The notes beneath the pieces were generated by a model that did not search any database, was not told the origin of the DNA, and worked only from the letters and a program-made list of their open reading frames with translations. Positions 37,489 to 46,373 of a stretch of 64,000 nucleotides of DNA are shown piece after piece. A program made the position numbers and the translations under genes. The DNA is from Cellulomonas sp. URHE0023 (GTDB lineage Bacteria > Actinomycetota > Actinomycetes > Actinomycetales > Cellulomonadaceae), in NCBI RefSeq assembly GCF_000688475.1, contig NZ_JIAN01000007.1:248001-312000 (forward strand). The letters run 5' to 3'. Every line of letters begins with the position of its first letter. The first letter of the stretch is position 1.

Positions 37489-38471
37489 GCTCCAACGGCA
37501 ACATGGCCCTGCTCCGACGTGGCACCACCAGCTGGATCCCCTACGCGGCTCTCCTCGTCCTGTTCTGGGGGGTCTGGGGCGCGTTCTCGAGCCAGCCGAC
37601 AGTGAGATACGGCTATCCCGACGAGATGATCTACATCGTCTGGGCCTTCACGATGCTCATCCCGGCGTACTTCTCGATGCGCGGACGGACCTTCGACCGC
37701 AGCGGCGTCGCGATGAGGTACGGCCTGCTCATCGGCCTCACCGGAGCCGGCGGGCAGCTGTTGCTGTTCAAGGCGCTGACCATGGGGCCCGCCTACATCA
37801 TCTTCCCGATCATCGCCCTGTCGCCGGCAATCACCGTCCTCATGGCGGTGCTCATCCTGCGCGAGCGCATCAACCGCCTCACCGCTCTCGGCATCGCGAT
37901 GGCACTCGTCGCCATCGTCGCCTTCTCGATCTCCTCGGGAGACTCCGAGGTCGCGGCGGGACCGTACATCCTCCTGGCGGTGCTGATCTGCATCGCGTGG
38001 GGCGTCCAGGCCTACTTCATGCGCAAGGCAGCCACGGTCGGGGTCAACGACGCCACGACCTTTGCCTGGATGACGATCAGCGGCCTGGCTCTGGTACCGG
38101 TGGCCATCCTCATGATGGGCGGGCTGCCTGGCGGGTACCCGTGGCAGGCGCCGGCGTTGACCGCGGCCACCCAGGTCCTCAACGCAGCAGGGGCGCTCTT
38201 CCTCGTCATGGCCCTGAGCCGTGGGAAGGCGTCGATCGTGGCGCCGGTCACCAACGCCCTCGCCCCGGTGCTCACGATCATCCTGTCGCTGCTCATCTAC
38301 CAGACCTTGCCGTCCGCGTTCCAGACGCTCGGGATCGTCCTCGCACTCGCCGGCTCGACCGTCATGGTCTACGCGGACGAGAAGCGCGGCGAGGAGCTCA
38401 CCACCGGCGCGGTGACGAACGACGTCGCCGCGTCGCCCGCTCGAACCGTGGACGTCACGCCTGAGGCCTGA
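37485..38471 (+). CDS. EamA/DMT-family transporter
   Basis: 328 aa, ten predicted helices in two EamA repeats, with the typical GWGVQAYFMRKA and SRGKASIVAPVTNALAPVLT regions. It resembles the RhaT/GlcU-type branch more than amino-acid exporters. The ATG overlaps the kinase stop. In this setting it is likely to import the free sugar that the kinase phosphorylates, replacing a PTS or ABC importer; export is not excluded. Confidence 0.85.
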   Translation: MSSNGNMALLRRGTTSWIPYAALLVLFWGVWGAFSSQPTVRYGYPDEMIYIVWAFTMLIPAYFSMRGRTFDRSGVAMRYGLLIGLTGAGGQLLLFKALTMGPAYIIFPIIALSPAITVLMAVLILRERINRLTALGIAMALVAIVAFSISSGDSEVAAGPYILLAVLICIAWGVQAYFMRKAATVGVNDATTFAWMTISGLALVPVAILMMGGLPGGYPWQAPALTAATQVLNAAGALFLVMALSRGKASIVAPVTNALAPVLTIILSLLIYQTLPSAFQTLGIVLALAGSTVMVYADEKRGEELTTGAVTNDVAASPARTVDVTPEA

Positions 38472-38550
38472 TGATGACGACAGCCCGTCGCAGTACGGGC
38501 GAGGTCGCGTCGGTACCCCGCTGCCACCCGGAACGACGGCAGTGCTTGCG

Positions 38551-38566
38551 TTCGAGCGCGCTCGAA
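38551..38566. promoter_or_regulatory. 16-bp perfect palindrome upstream of the aldo/keto reductase
   Basis: TTCGAGCGCGCTCGAA is a perfect palindrome 16 nt before the start codon of the reductase gene. Its GC-centred form is like LacI-family operators. No LacI gene is in the window, so the binder would be encoded elsewhere. Confidence 0.4.
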
Positions 38567-38582
38567 GATGCAGGGTGTCGCC

Positions 38583-39515
38583 ATGACGGAACTACGGCTG
38601 GCACTGGGCACCATCCCGCTGGGCACCACGGTGGAGGAGCGGGACTCCTTCCGGATCCTCGATCGGTTCGTCGAGCTGGGTGGCACCCGGGTCGACACGG
38701 CCGACAACTATCCGTTCTGGCAGGACGGGTGCACGGGTGACGAGAGCGAGGCGACGATCGGCCGCTGGCTCGCGGCACGCAGGAACCGGGACGCCGTGGT
38801 TCTCTCGACCAAGGTCGGCGCGCGTCCCCGCACCCCGGGCGACCGGACGCTCGACGACGTCGAGGGCCTGTCGGCGAGCGCGATCCGGTCTGCGGCGGAG
38901 GGCAGCCTGCGACGGCTGCAGACCGACCGGGTCGACGTGTTCTGGGCGCACGTCGAGGACCGGAGCGTCCCTCTCGAGGAGACTGTCACGGCGTTCGGCG
39001 CGCTCGTCGCGGACGGCACGGTGCGCGTCCTCGGCGCGAGCAACCACGCCATGTGGCGCCTCGAACGCGCCCGCCGGATCGCGCGCGACCTGGGCGTCGC
39101 ACCGTTCACGCACGTGCAGCTGCGCCACACCTACCTGCAGCCACGACCGGGCGTGGCGCTGCCGGAGGGCGGTCACACGCTCGCGACGGGCGAGACGTTC
39201 GACTACCTGGCGGCCGAGGGTGACCTGACGCTGTGGGCGTACAACACGTTGATGTTCGGGGCGTACACGCGGCCCGACAAGCCGCTGCAGCGGATCTTCG
39301 AGCACCCCGGCACGACGGCCCGGCTCGCCGTGCTGAACGAGGTCGCGGACGAGCTCGGCGTCTCCGCGAACCAGGTCGTCCTCGCCTGGCTCGTCGCGCA
39401 CGGGGTCGTCCCGATCGTCGGCGCGACACGAGTCGAGCAGGTCGAGGAGGCCGTCGCCGGCGCGAGGCTGTCGCTCGACGCCGCCGTCGTCGACCGTCTG
39501 GACGCCCCAGCCTGA
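38583..39515 (+). CDS. aldo/keto reductase
   Basis: 310 aa TIM-barrel NADPH oxidoreductase. The catalytic tetrad is visible: D in RVDTADNYPFW with its Tyr, Lys in LSTKVG, His in FWAHVEDRSV. The C-terminal AWLVAHGVVPIVGATRVEQ binds the cofactor. ATG 38583 follows AGGG. It is 111 nt after the amino-sugar operon and may be separate, given the palindrome between. Substrate unknown; the family often reduces sugar aldehydes or ketones. Confidence 0.88.
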   Translation: MTELRLALGTIPLGTTVEERDSFRILDRFVELGGTRVDTADNYPFWQDGCTGDESEATIGRWLAARRNRDAVVLSTKVGARPRTPGDRTLDDVEGLSASAIRSAAEGSLRRLQTDRVDVFWAHVEDRSVPLEETVTAFGALVADGTVRVLGASNHAMWRLERARRIARDLGVAPFTHVQLRHTYLQPRPGVALPEGGHTLATGETFDYLAAEGDLTLWAYNTLMFGAYTRPDKPLQRIFEHPGTTARLAVLNEVADELGVSANQVVLAWLVAHGVVPIVGATRVEQVEEAVAGARLSLDAAVVDRLDAPA

Positions 39516-39627
39516 CTCTGCGACGCCTCGACCCGTTGAGGCCCTCTGGGTCAGTCTCGGAGACGATGATCTCGCCACGTCCGAACAACAGGACGAACGA
39601 TGGACCTCGTCAAGGGCTCGCAGCCTC

Positions 39628-41019
39628 CTACCAGTGCGCGTTTCGGGCGAGCTCGAGGGCACCGTCCTGCCACCACTGACCCGCGGGCGGGCCGCCGTTG
39701 CACGTGCCGTCGGACTCCCCCGGCGGCTTGACCCACAAGAACGCGTCCAGTCCGGTCGCGTCCTGGACCAGGTCGGGTCGGGCGCCCAGTGCGCGTCCGG
39801 GCGGGTTGCACCACTCGCCGTTGGACCCGTTCCCGTTGCGGGACGTGTCGATGACGTACGGGCGACCGCCCAGTCTCGCCGAGATCGCTTCGCCGTACGC
39901 CTGCTCGTCCGCCGTCGCGTGGAAGTTCGACGTGTTCAGCGCGAAGCCGGCCGCGTCCGCGAACCCGACCTGGCTCAGCCGGGCGACGGCGTCGTCGACC
40001 GACAGCCACGCGTCGTGGCCGATGTCCAGGTAGACCCGGGCACCCGCGGCGGTCAACGACCTCGCCGCGTACTGCAGGTACCCGACCCGATCCCCCTGCC
40101 CGGCGCAGTCGCCGAGCTGCGCGAGCGCGTCGGGCTCCAGGATCACCCACGGCTGCCCCTCGATCCCGGCGGCCGCCTGGTCGATCCACTGCGCGTACTC
40201 GCTCGTGGACACACCGCCCGCCGAGTACGCGCCACAGTCCCTGCCCGGGATCGCGTACACCACGAGAACTCCTGCGCTGCCGGCGGCCCCTGCCCTAGTC
40301 GTGTAGTCACGGACGTCCGTGCTGGCTTGCGACGGCGACAGCCACGAACCCACCCAGTGGGCGGTCGGAGTCGTCGCGATCTTGCCGACGATGGCGCGCG
40401 TTTCCCCGGTGGACGCGTCGTACGCCTGGTACGCCTGCGTCTGCGGGTCGGTGAAGAACTCCACGGCCGTCGCCGGGTCGCTGTCCGGGTCTGTGGAGGG
40501 GGTGCTGCCGGCCCCAGCGACCGGCTCGGTGCCTGCCGCGGAACACGCTGTCTCGTTGACACGGAAGTCGTCCGGCTGCGGGTTCGAGCCGGCCCAGGTG
40601 CCGGTGAACCCGAAGCTGATCGTCTGGCCCGCACCGACGTCCGCGTTGTACGGCATGTTCGTGACGGTCACGGCACTGCCCGCCTGGGCAACCATCCCGT
40701 CCCACAGCTCGGTGACGCGCTGCCCGGCGCTGAACTCCCAGGTCACCGTCCATCCCGCCAGGACCGGACCAGGGTTGAGGACGTTCACGTTCGCGGTGAA
40801 GCCATCGGCCCACTGGCTCGTGACGACGTAGCTGATCTCGCAGGCGGCCGTCGTCGGAGCAGCGGCAGCGGACGGTGCTCCAGTCGACGTCGGCGCAGGT
40901 CCAGGTGACGAGGCGTCACACCCGGCAAGAGCGGCGACCACCAGCGCGCATGCCGCCATGAACGACGCACGGTCTCGGAGAGTGCGCCGGGCTCGTGGGC
41001 CGGAAGGAGTCATGGCCAT
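39628..41019 (-). CDS. GH6 endoglucanase with N-terminal CBM2, predicted lipoprotein
   Basis: 463 aa. The signal region ends in LAGC, with Cys34 as a lipidation site, so the enzyme is likely anchored to the cell surface. CBM2 covers about 57-160, closed by Cys60 and Cys159 with the usual Trp residues; a Pro/Thr/Asp linker (about 162-185) leads to the GH6 catalytic domain. The proton donor is D297 (VILEPDALA) and D261 (IPGRDCG) is the second conserved acid. Domain order is that of Cellulomonas fimi CenA. It hydrolyses beta-1,4-glucan with inversion. ATG 41019 follows GAGGAC. No CelR 14-mer is seen upstream. Confidence 0.92.
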   Translation of the reverse strand: MAMTPSGPRARRTLRDRASFMAACALVVAALAGCDASSPGPAPTSTGAPSAAAAPTTAACEISYVVTSQWADGFTANVNVLNPGPVLAGWTVTWEFSAGQRVTELWDGMVAQAGSAVTVTNMPYNADVGAGQTISFGFTGTWAGSNPQPDDFRVNETACSAAGTEPVAGAGSTPSTDPDSDPATAVEFFTDPQTQAYQAYDASTGETRAIVGKIATTPTAHWVGSWLSPSQASTDVRDYTTRAGAAGSAGVLVVYAIPGRDCGAYSAGGVSTSEYAQWIDQAAAGIEGQPWVILEPDALAQLGDCAGQGDRVGYLQYAARSLTAAGARVYLDIGHDAWLSVDDAVARLSQVGFADAAGFALNTSNFHATADEQAYGEAISARLGGRPYVIDTSRNGNGSNGEWCNPPGRALGARPDLVQDATGLDAFLWVKPPGESDGTCNGGPPAGQWWQDGALELARNAHW

Positions 41020-41121
41020 AGTGTCCTCTGCGAGTCGGGCTCGCCGGCCGGCCGCCGCGGTGGTGACGTCGAGCATTGGACAGTCGGTGAGACCCGGCAC
41101 CCGTGGGGTGACACTGGTCGC

Positions 41122-41535
41122 ATGAGCGACTGGAACCAGCAGATCATCGACGAGTTCCGCTCGAACGGCGGGTTCGTCCACACGAACGGGTTCGGCAAGG
41201 GCCTCGTGCTGCTCCACCACAGCGGCGCCAAGACCGGCATCGAGCGGGTGAGCCCCGTGGCCGCGATCGCGGACGACGACGCGTGGCTCGTCGCCGCGTC
41301 GAAGGGCGGCGCACCGCAGAATCCCGCGTGGTTCCACAACCTGCTCGCTCATCCCGACGTCGAGATCGAGACGCCCGACGACGGCACCGTGGCTGTCCAC
41401 GCGACGCAGCTCACCGGTGCCGAACGTGATGCGGCCTGGGCACGGTTCACCGCCCGGTCGGAAGGATTCCGGTCCTACGAGCAGCGCACGACGCGGACCA
41501 TCCCGGTCGTGCGGCTCACGCGCCGCGCCACCTGA
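41122..41535 (+). CDS. Ddn-like F420-dependent nitroreductase family protein
   Basis: 137 aa split-beta-barrel protein of the deazaflavin-dependent nitroreductase family. The segment VLLHHSGAKTGIERVSPVAA followed by ASKGGAPQNPAWFHNLLAHP is the signature of the family and binds F420. Mycobacterial homologues reduce quinones and nitroimidazoles. Its presence links this region to the F420 genes near the left end. No clear ribosome site precedes the ATG. It is divergent from the cellulase. Confidence 0.9.
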   Translation: MSDWNQQIIDEFRSNGGFVHTNGFGKGLVLLHHSGAKTGIERVSPVAAIADDDAWLVAASKGGAPQNPAWFHNLLAHPDVEIETPDDGTVAVHATQLTGAERDAAWARFTARSEGFRSYEQRTTRTIPVVRLTRRAT

Positions 41536-41564
41536 CGCTCGCCGATCGACAGAAGGAGCTCACG

Positions 41565-42029
41565 TTGGACATCACCCTGGAAGAACAGCCGACCGTGCTC
41601 GTCGCCGTCCTTCGCGAACGCGTCGCCATGGACGCACTGGTGGCCTTCTACGACCGGGCCTACCGAGCGGCGCTCCAGGAGGTCGCGGCGGCAGGGTTGA
41701 CCATCACCGGTCCGGCGTTCGGCTGGTACCGCGACATGCCGACGGACTCCGTGGACCTTGCGGCCGGCTTCTGGGTCGGTGCGCAGGCGGTCGGCGCGCT
41801 CGCAGGCGGCGTCGAGGTGGTGGAGCTCCCGGGCGGTCCCGCTGCGGTGGGTGTCCACCGCGGCGGCTACGACACCCTGCCGGCAGCATGGGCCGAGTTC
41901 CGGACCTGGACCATGCAGCAGGACGCGACCATGCGTGGCGACTTCCTCGAGGTCTACGTCACGGACCCCTCTGCCGTCGCCGAGGCCGACCAGAACGAGA
42001 CGCGCCTGGTCCTGCCGCTCGTCTCGTGA
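41565..42029 (+). CDS. GyrI-like effector-binding domain protein
   Basis: 154 aa, TTG start at 41565 with AAGGAG 6 nt upstream. The two-fold SHS2 repeat of GyrI/Rob/BmrR ligand-binding domains is evident, with VAVLRERVAMDALVAFYDRAY and the PGGPAAVGVHRGGYDTLPAAW motif. There is no DNA-binding domain, so it probably binds a small molecule directly or acts with another protein. Follows the Ddn-like gene by 29 nt. Confidence 0.85.
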   Translation: MDITLEEQPTVLVAVLRERVAMDALVAFYDRAYRAALQEVAAAGLTITGPAFGWYRDMPTDSVDLAAGFWVGAQAVGALAGGVEVVELPGGPAAVGVHRGGYDTLPAAWAEFRTWTMQQDATMRGDFLEVYVTDPSAVAEADQNETRLVLPLVS

Positions 42030-42084
42030 GGCCGCACGGCGGGCACATCCCAGGCGCTGCATGGGCGGGTGCCAGGCTGTGCCC

Positions 42085-43134
42085 ATGCCGGACCTGACGC
42101 TGCCCGAGCCGAGAACACCCGATCCCGCGGACGCACCCCCGCTGCGCTGGGGAGTCCTCGCACCCGGCCACATCGCCGGACACTGGGCTGCTGCGGTCCG
42201 CGAGCACACCCGCCAAGGCCTGGTCGCGGTCGGCTCACGCTCGCCGGAGCGCGCTGCGGCGTTCGCGCGCGAGCACGGGATGGACCGGGTGCACACGTCC
42301 TACGACGCGCTCGTGGACGATCCCGGCGTCGACGCCGTGTACGTGGCGAGCCCGCACAGCCACCACCGCGACCACGCGCTGCTCGCACTGCGCGCCGGCA
42401 AGCACGTCCTCGTCGAGAAGGCATTCACACGCAACGCCGCGGAGGCGCGCGAGCTCGTGTCGGCGGCGCGAGACGCAGGCGTGCTGCTGATGGAGGCCAT
42501 GTGGACGCGGTACCTCCCACACACGGACGTCGTGCGCCGCGTGCTCGAGGACGGCCTGCTCGGGGACGTGCACCGGATCACCGCTGACTACGGCGTCCGA
42601 GCCGTCCAGGACCCAACGCATCGGCTGCTCGATCCCGCGCTTGCCGGCGGGGTGCTGCTGGACCTGGGCATCTATCCCCTGTCGTTCGCCTCGTCGGTCG
42701 CTCGCGCGGCGGGCCTGCCCGTGCGTCCGACGGGCGTGCAGGCGGCCGGATCGCTCACGTCCACCGGTGTGGACGCCCAGGTCAGCGCCCAGATAGGGTA
42801 CGGCCCGGCGCAGGCGCAGGTGTTCACCTCGATGCTCACCGCCTCCGGGCACACCGCGCGGGTCTACGGCTCGCTCGGTCGGATCGAGGTCGACGACCGG
42901 TGCTACGTGCCGGCTGGGGTGTCACTGACGATCGGCACGCAGGCGGGCACGTGGGACGCCAACCGGATCCACGGCTACGGGGGCCTGTGCTTCCAGGCTG
43001 CTGCGCTCGCGACGTACGCCGCCGAGGGCCGCACGGACTCGCCGCTGCTCCCGCTCGACGAGACCGTCACGATCCTCGAGACGGCCGACGAGATCCGCCG
43101 CCAGGTCGGTGTCGTCTACCCGAACGAGACCTGA
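42085..43134 (+). CDS. Gfo/Idh/MocA-family oxidoreductase
   Basis: 349 aa. N-terminal Rossmann fold (RWGVLAPGHIAGHW, about 20-35) and the sugar-dehydrogenase motif GKHVLVEKAFTRNA, where EK is the catalytic lysine region. The C-terminal beta-sheet domain includes GGVLLDLGIYPLSF. It resembles the dehydrogenases acting on trans-dihydrodiols, xylose or inositol. Substrate not determined. The ribosome site is weak. Confidence 0.88.
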   Translation: MPDLTLPEPRTPDPADAPPLRWGVLAPGHIAGHWAAAVREHTRQGLVAVGSRSPERAAAFAREHGMDRVHTSYDALVDDPGVDAVYVASPHSHHRDHALLALRAGKHVLVEKAFTRNAAEARELVSAARDAGVLLMEAMWTRYLPHTDVVRRVLEDGLLGDVHRITADYGVRAVQDPTHRLLDPALAGGVLLDLGIYPLSFASSVARAAGLPVRPTGVQAAGSLTSTGVDAQVSAQIGYGPAQAQVFTSMLTASGHTARVYGSLGRIEVDDRCYVPAGVSLTIGTQAGTWDANRIHGYGGLCFQAAALATYAAEGRTDSPLLPLDETVTILETADEIRRQVGVVYPNET

Positions 43135-43174
43135 GCCCTCCGACGTCGTCCGAGGAGGCACGACGTCGGTCGTC

Positions 43175-43390
43175 TCAGCGGCTCGCGTGCGACGATGCGG
43201 CGGCCAGGTCGAGGCTCGCCCGACGCACGTCGTCGTCAGCGGGCTCCTCCAGCAGGTCCCCGTCCCCCAGTCGTGCGAGGGTCCAGCCGGACCGGCGCCT
43301 GACGGGGTCCCACCTGGTCGTCCGCAGCGCGAGGACGACGAGCGGCGCGAGCAGGAGCAGGACGACGAGCACGGTCATCACGATTTCCAT
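43175..43390 (-). CDS. small single-span membrane protein, hypothetical
   Basis: 71 aa with one strong N-terminal helix (VMTVLVVLLLLAPLVVLAL), then a basic and acidic cytoplasmic tail. A second Met at residue 5 has a slightly better ribosome site. No family recognised. It is convergent with the Gfo/Idh/MocA gene. Coding character is plausible but not proven. Confidence 0.5.
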   Translation of the reverse strand: MEIVMTVLVVLLLLAPLVVLALRTTRWDPVRRRSGWTLARLGDGDLLEEPADDDVRRASLDLAAASSHASR

Positions 43391-43620
43391 ACCGCCAGAG
43401 TCGTCCGCTGCGGACCCGGAGACGAGTGGCAGAAATGCCGTCGATCATCGATCTTCCGCCACTTCACGCGTCGAGTGCCCCGTCCCGTCCGGGTCGCCGT
43501 CGAACACCCTGATCCGGCCCGTCGAGGGACCGCGCCGGCGTCGCGATGTGGGAGCGAGGTGGCAGGGTGAAGGGCGCAGGTCGATCACCGACCCGGATCG
43601 CCGACGAAGGAGACGGAGCC

Positions 43621-44037
43621 GTGCCCACCACCCTGAACCCGTATCTCAACTTCCGATCGAACGCCAAGGAGGCGCTCACGTTCTACGCGAACGCGCTCGG
43701 CGGCGAGCTGGTCACCAGCACGTTCGGCGAGGGCGGGATGAGCCAGTCCCCCGCAGACGCGGACCTGATCATGCACGGCCAGATCACCAGCCCGTCCGGT
43801 CTCGTCCTCATGGCCGCGGACACCCCTGAGCACATGGAGTGGTCGCCGACCGGCAATGTGGCGATCTCCCTGAGCGGCGAGGACCGCGCCGAGCTCACCG
43901 GCTACTGGGACAAGCTCGCCGAGGGCGCCACGATCACCGCGCCGCTCGAGACGGCGCCCTGGGGTGACACGTTCGGGATGCTCGTCGACAAGTTCGGCAC
44001 CAGCTGGCTCGTGAACATCTCAGCGCCGGCAGCCTGA
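43621..44037 (+). CDS. VOC-superfamily (PhnB/glyoxalase-like) protein
   Basis: 138 aa from GTG 43621, with GAAGGAG upstream. PhnB-type sequence: LNPYLNFRSNAKEALTFYANALGG at the start and WGDTFGMLVDKFGTSWLVNI at the end. The typical metal-binding His is replaced in part, as in many PhnB-like proteins whose function is unknown (3-demethylubiquinone methyltransferase name is historical). Confidence 0.88.
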   Translation: MPTTLNPYLNFRSNAKEALTFYANALGGELVTSTFGEGGMSQSPADADLIMHGQITSPSGLVLMAADTPEHMEWSPTGNVAISLSGEDRAELTGYWDKLAEGATITAPLETAPWGDTFGMLVDKFGTSWLVNISAPAA

Positions 44038-44513
44038 CGGGAGCATCGCCTGGACAGGCCCCCTGGGAAGTCGGCGCGCTGGGGGTTCGGCCCCGCACCC
44101 ACGACGGGCCGGCGTCGCTCGAGCGGGTACGACATGGACAACGGCCCCGGTCCGGCTCCGCGACTTGCGTCACGCGCCGGCCCAGGGCCGCTCGTCCGTC
44201 CAGCACCTTTGAGCCATCGCCCACCGCGCCCGCTTGTCCTTGTTGCGCACGGCTTGAACCGCCTCCAGCGCCATTGGAGGCTGTCGATGACCAGCCACCC
44301 GCTCAGTGCTCGTCAGTCACTCTCGTAGCGACGCGTTTCACTTACGGGCCGGTCGTTCGCGACGGGATGCTGACACCGCCACGCAGACCGGGAGATCGAT
44401 CGCACCAGACACTACACGATATTCGGGCACCTGTCCAGTACGGGTGTTCAGCTGAGCCGTGACGAGCTGAATATCGCCTACGCCCAGGCGGGCTCGGCGA
44501 CCACAATCGGGCG
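44038..44513. other. 476-bp intergenic region with nested inverted repeats
   Basis: No convincing gene. Base composition is less GC-rich than the flanks. Near the right end, CGATATTC (44417-44424) is complementary to GAATATCG (44469-44476), and TTCAGCT (44447-44453) to AGCTGAA (44465-44471). The two pairings share 44469-44471 and cannot both form in full. The structure ends 37 nt before the GNAT gene start. It may regulate that gene or be a remnant of something older. Confidence 0.45.
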
Positions 44514-45044
44514 ATGGAGACCACCCCCTCGCGCACGGTGGAGCTCCGTGGCCTGCGCCTCGACGACGAGGCGTCTGCGACCGCGGGCCACGCCGAGCTG
44601 GCAGCCGACGGCTTCACCTACCTGCCGTTCTTCGAGGCCGGTGAGCCCTGGGGCGTCTACCTTCGCCGGGTCTCGCGCCTGAGCGCCGGCGAAGGCCTCC
44701 CACCCGGGTTCGTGCCGTGGTCGGACCTGTACGCCGTCCTCGACGGCGACGTGGCGGGGCGGGTCTCGGTCCGGCACGAGCTGACCGAGAGTCTCGCCCA
44801 GGTGGGCGGTCACATCGGCTACGCCGTGCGCCCCGGGTTCCGGCGCCAGGGTTATGCCACCCTGCTCCTGCGTACCGGTCTGCTCGTCGCCCGCGACCTC
44901 GGCATCGACCGCGCCCTGGTCACGTGCGCGGACGACAACATCGCCTCGGTCGGCGTCATCGAGCGCTGCGGCGGCGTGCTCGAGGACCTCGTCGACATCC
45001 CTGGCGCCACCCGGAGACGGCGCTACAGGCTCCCGACGCGCTGA
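44514..45044 (+). CDS. GNAT-family N-acetyltransferase
   Basis: 176 aa. The acetyl-CoA loop is GYAVRPGFRRQGYATLLLRTG at about 102-122, followed by DNIASVGVIERCGG. The fold is that of general GNAT enzymes (RimJ-like or YkkB-like). Substrate unknown. No clear ribosome site; a CACAAT hexamer lies 6 nt before the ATG. Confidence 0.88.
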   Translation: METTPSRTVELRGLRLDDEASATAGHAELAADGFTYLPFFEAGEPWGVYLRRVSRLSAGEGLPPGFVPWSDLYAVLDGDVAGRVSVRHELTESLAQVGGHIGYAVRPGFRRQGYATLLLRTGLLVARDLGIDRALVTCADDNIASVGVIERCGGVLEDLVDIPGATRRRRYRLPTR

Positions 45045-45096
45045 CCACGGCGGTGCTCGGCGACATTCCGGCGGGTGCGCTCGCCATACTGTCGCC

Positions 45097-46350
45097 ATGT
45101 CCCAGACCGCCGCACCGTCGGGCGATGCGGCTGCCCACGAGAGCGAGCGGCACGCGACCTGGAAAGAGCTGTTCTTCGACCTCGTCGTCGTCGCGGGGAT
45201 CGCCCAGCTGGCGCACCTGGCGCAGGACGACCCCGGCACGCACGGCTTGGGGCTCTACTCCGTGCTGTTCCTCGCGTTCTGGATCACGTGGGCGGGGTTC
45301 GCCGTGTACGGCGACATCGCCGGCGACGACGCGCGGACACCCGTGCTGCTCTTCGCCATGGTCGGCCTCGCGGTCATGGCGGCGTCGGTCCCGCAGATCC
45401 GGGGACCGCACGCGACGGCGTTCGTCATCGCCTACGTGGCCTTGCGCTGGTTCGCAAGTGGCATCTGGCAGCGCGGAAAGGTGGTCCTCGACTGGCCGCT
45501 CGCGCAACAAGGGCTCGGCGCAGTCCCGTGGCTCGTCTCCCTGTGGGTGGACGCTCCAGGCAGGTACTGGCTGTGGGCCGCCGGCATCGCGATCGACCTC
45601 ACGACACTTCTGCTCAGCTCGGCGGAGCTGACGCTCAAGGGCGCCCAGGAGCGACTCGCCCGGGGCCGCGACGGCAGGAAGGGCCGGGACGGCAGCAGGG
45701 GCCGGGACCGCGACGCCGTTTTCGTCCTTCAGCCTGCGCGGACCGACGACGCCCACCTCTCGGAGCGGCTCGGCCTCTTCGTCATCATCGTGCTCGGTGA
45801 AGGCGTCATCCAGATCATCGACGCCGTGGCCGGGCTCGAGACGTGGACGCCCAGTACCGCGGTCACCGCCCTCGGAGCGTTCGCCGTCCTCGCGCTCGTG
45901 TGGGCGGTCGGGCTGCAGTACGGCGTGGCCGGCATCCCGAACCTGCGGGCCGCCACGGTCGCCCCACGCATCGTCCTCCTGCTGCACGCGGCACTCACCG
46001 GCACGCTCGCGGCGCTGGCTGCGGCGCTGGGCGTCGCCGTCGAGCACCACGACGAGGCGCTGCCCCTCGAGACACGGGTGCTGATGTGCGCGGCCGTTGC
46101 GGCCTACTGCACGATCGGCGTCGTCACCGCCGTCCTCGTCGGCACGAACGTGCGCTGGATGCTCGGCTGGGGACTGCCGAGCATCGTCGTCCCGATCCTG
46201 CTGGCGGTTCTCGGGACGAACCTCCGCGTGGGCCTGCTCGTGTGGCTCCTGGCGGCCGTCCTGTTCTGGTTGGTCCTGCACAGCCCAGGCCGCCCGACCC
46301 CGTGGGAGCGCCCACCCCGCGAGCGCGCCGCGAAGCGTCCCGCACCATGA
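45097..46350 (+). CDS. low temperature requirement protein A (LtrA) family membrane protein
   Basis: 417 aa with about ten helices. The N-terminal WKELFFDLVVVAGIAQLAHL and RLGLFVIIVLGEGVIQII are the two LtrA family motifs. A hydrophilic Arg/Gly/Asp-rich loop of about 40 residues separates the halves. Its biochemical role is unclear. A CATACT hexamer is 6 nt before the ATG and there is no Shine-Dalgarno, so the transcript may be leaderless. Confidence 0.85.
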   Translation: MSQTAAPSGDAAAHESERHATWKELFFDLVVVAGIAQLAHLAQDDPGTHGLGLYSVLFLAFWITWAGFAVYGDIAGDDARTPVLLFAMVGLAVMAASVPQIRGPHATAFVIAYVALRWFASGIWQRGKVVLDWPLAQQGLGAVPWLVSLWVDAPGRYWLWAAGIAIDLTTLLLSSAELTLKGAQERLARGRDGRKGRDGSRGRDRDAVFVLQPARTDDAHLSERLGLFVIIVLGEGVIQIIDAVAGLETWTPSTAVTALGAFAVLALVWAVGLQYGVAGIPNLRAATVAPRIVLLLHAALTGTLAALAAALGVAVEHHDEALPLETRVLMCAAVAAYCTIGVVTAVLVGTNVRWMLGWGLPSIVVPILLAVLGTNLRVGLLVWLLAAVLFWLVLHSPGRPTPWERPPRERAAKRPAP

Positions 46351-46373
46351 CCCGTCCGCCTGGTGGGGCATCT

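Noticed and set aside
41020-41121. CelR-type 14-bp operator upstream of the cellulase
   Set aside because: TGGGAGCGCTCCCA or a close variant is not present between the cellulase and the Ddn-like gene.
43426-43462. Inverted repeat GTGGCAGAA / TTCCGCCAC upstream of the small membrane protein
   Set aside because: One mismatch, 19-nt spacing and no clear relation to a start codon; may be chance.
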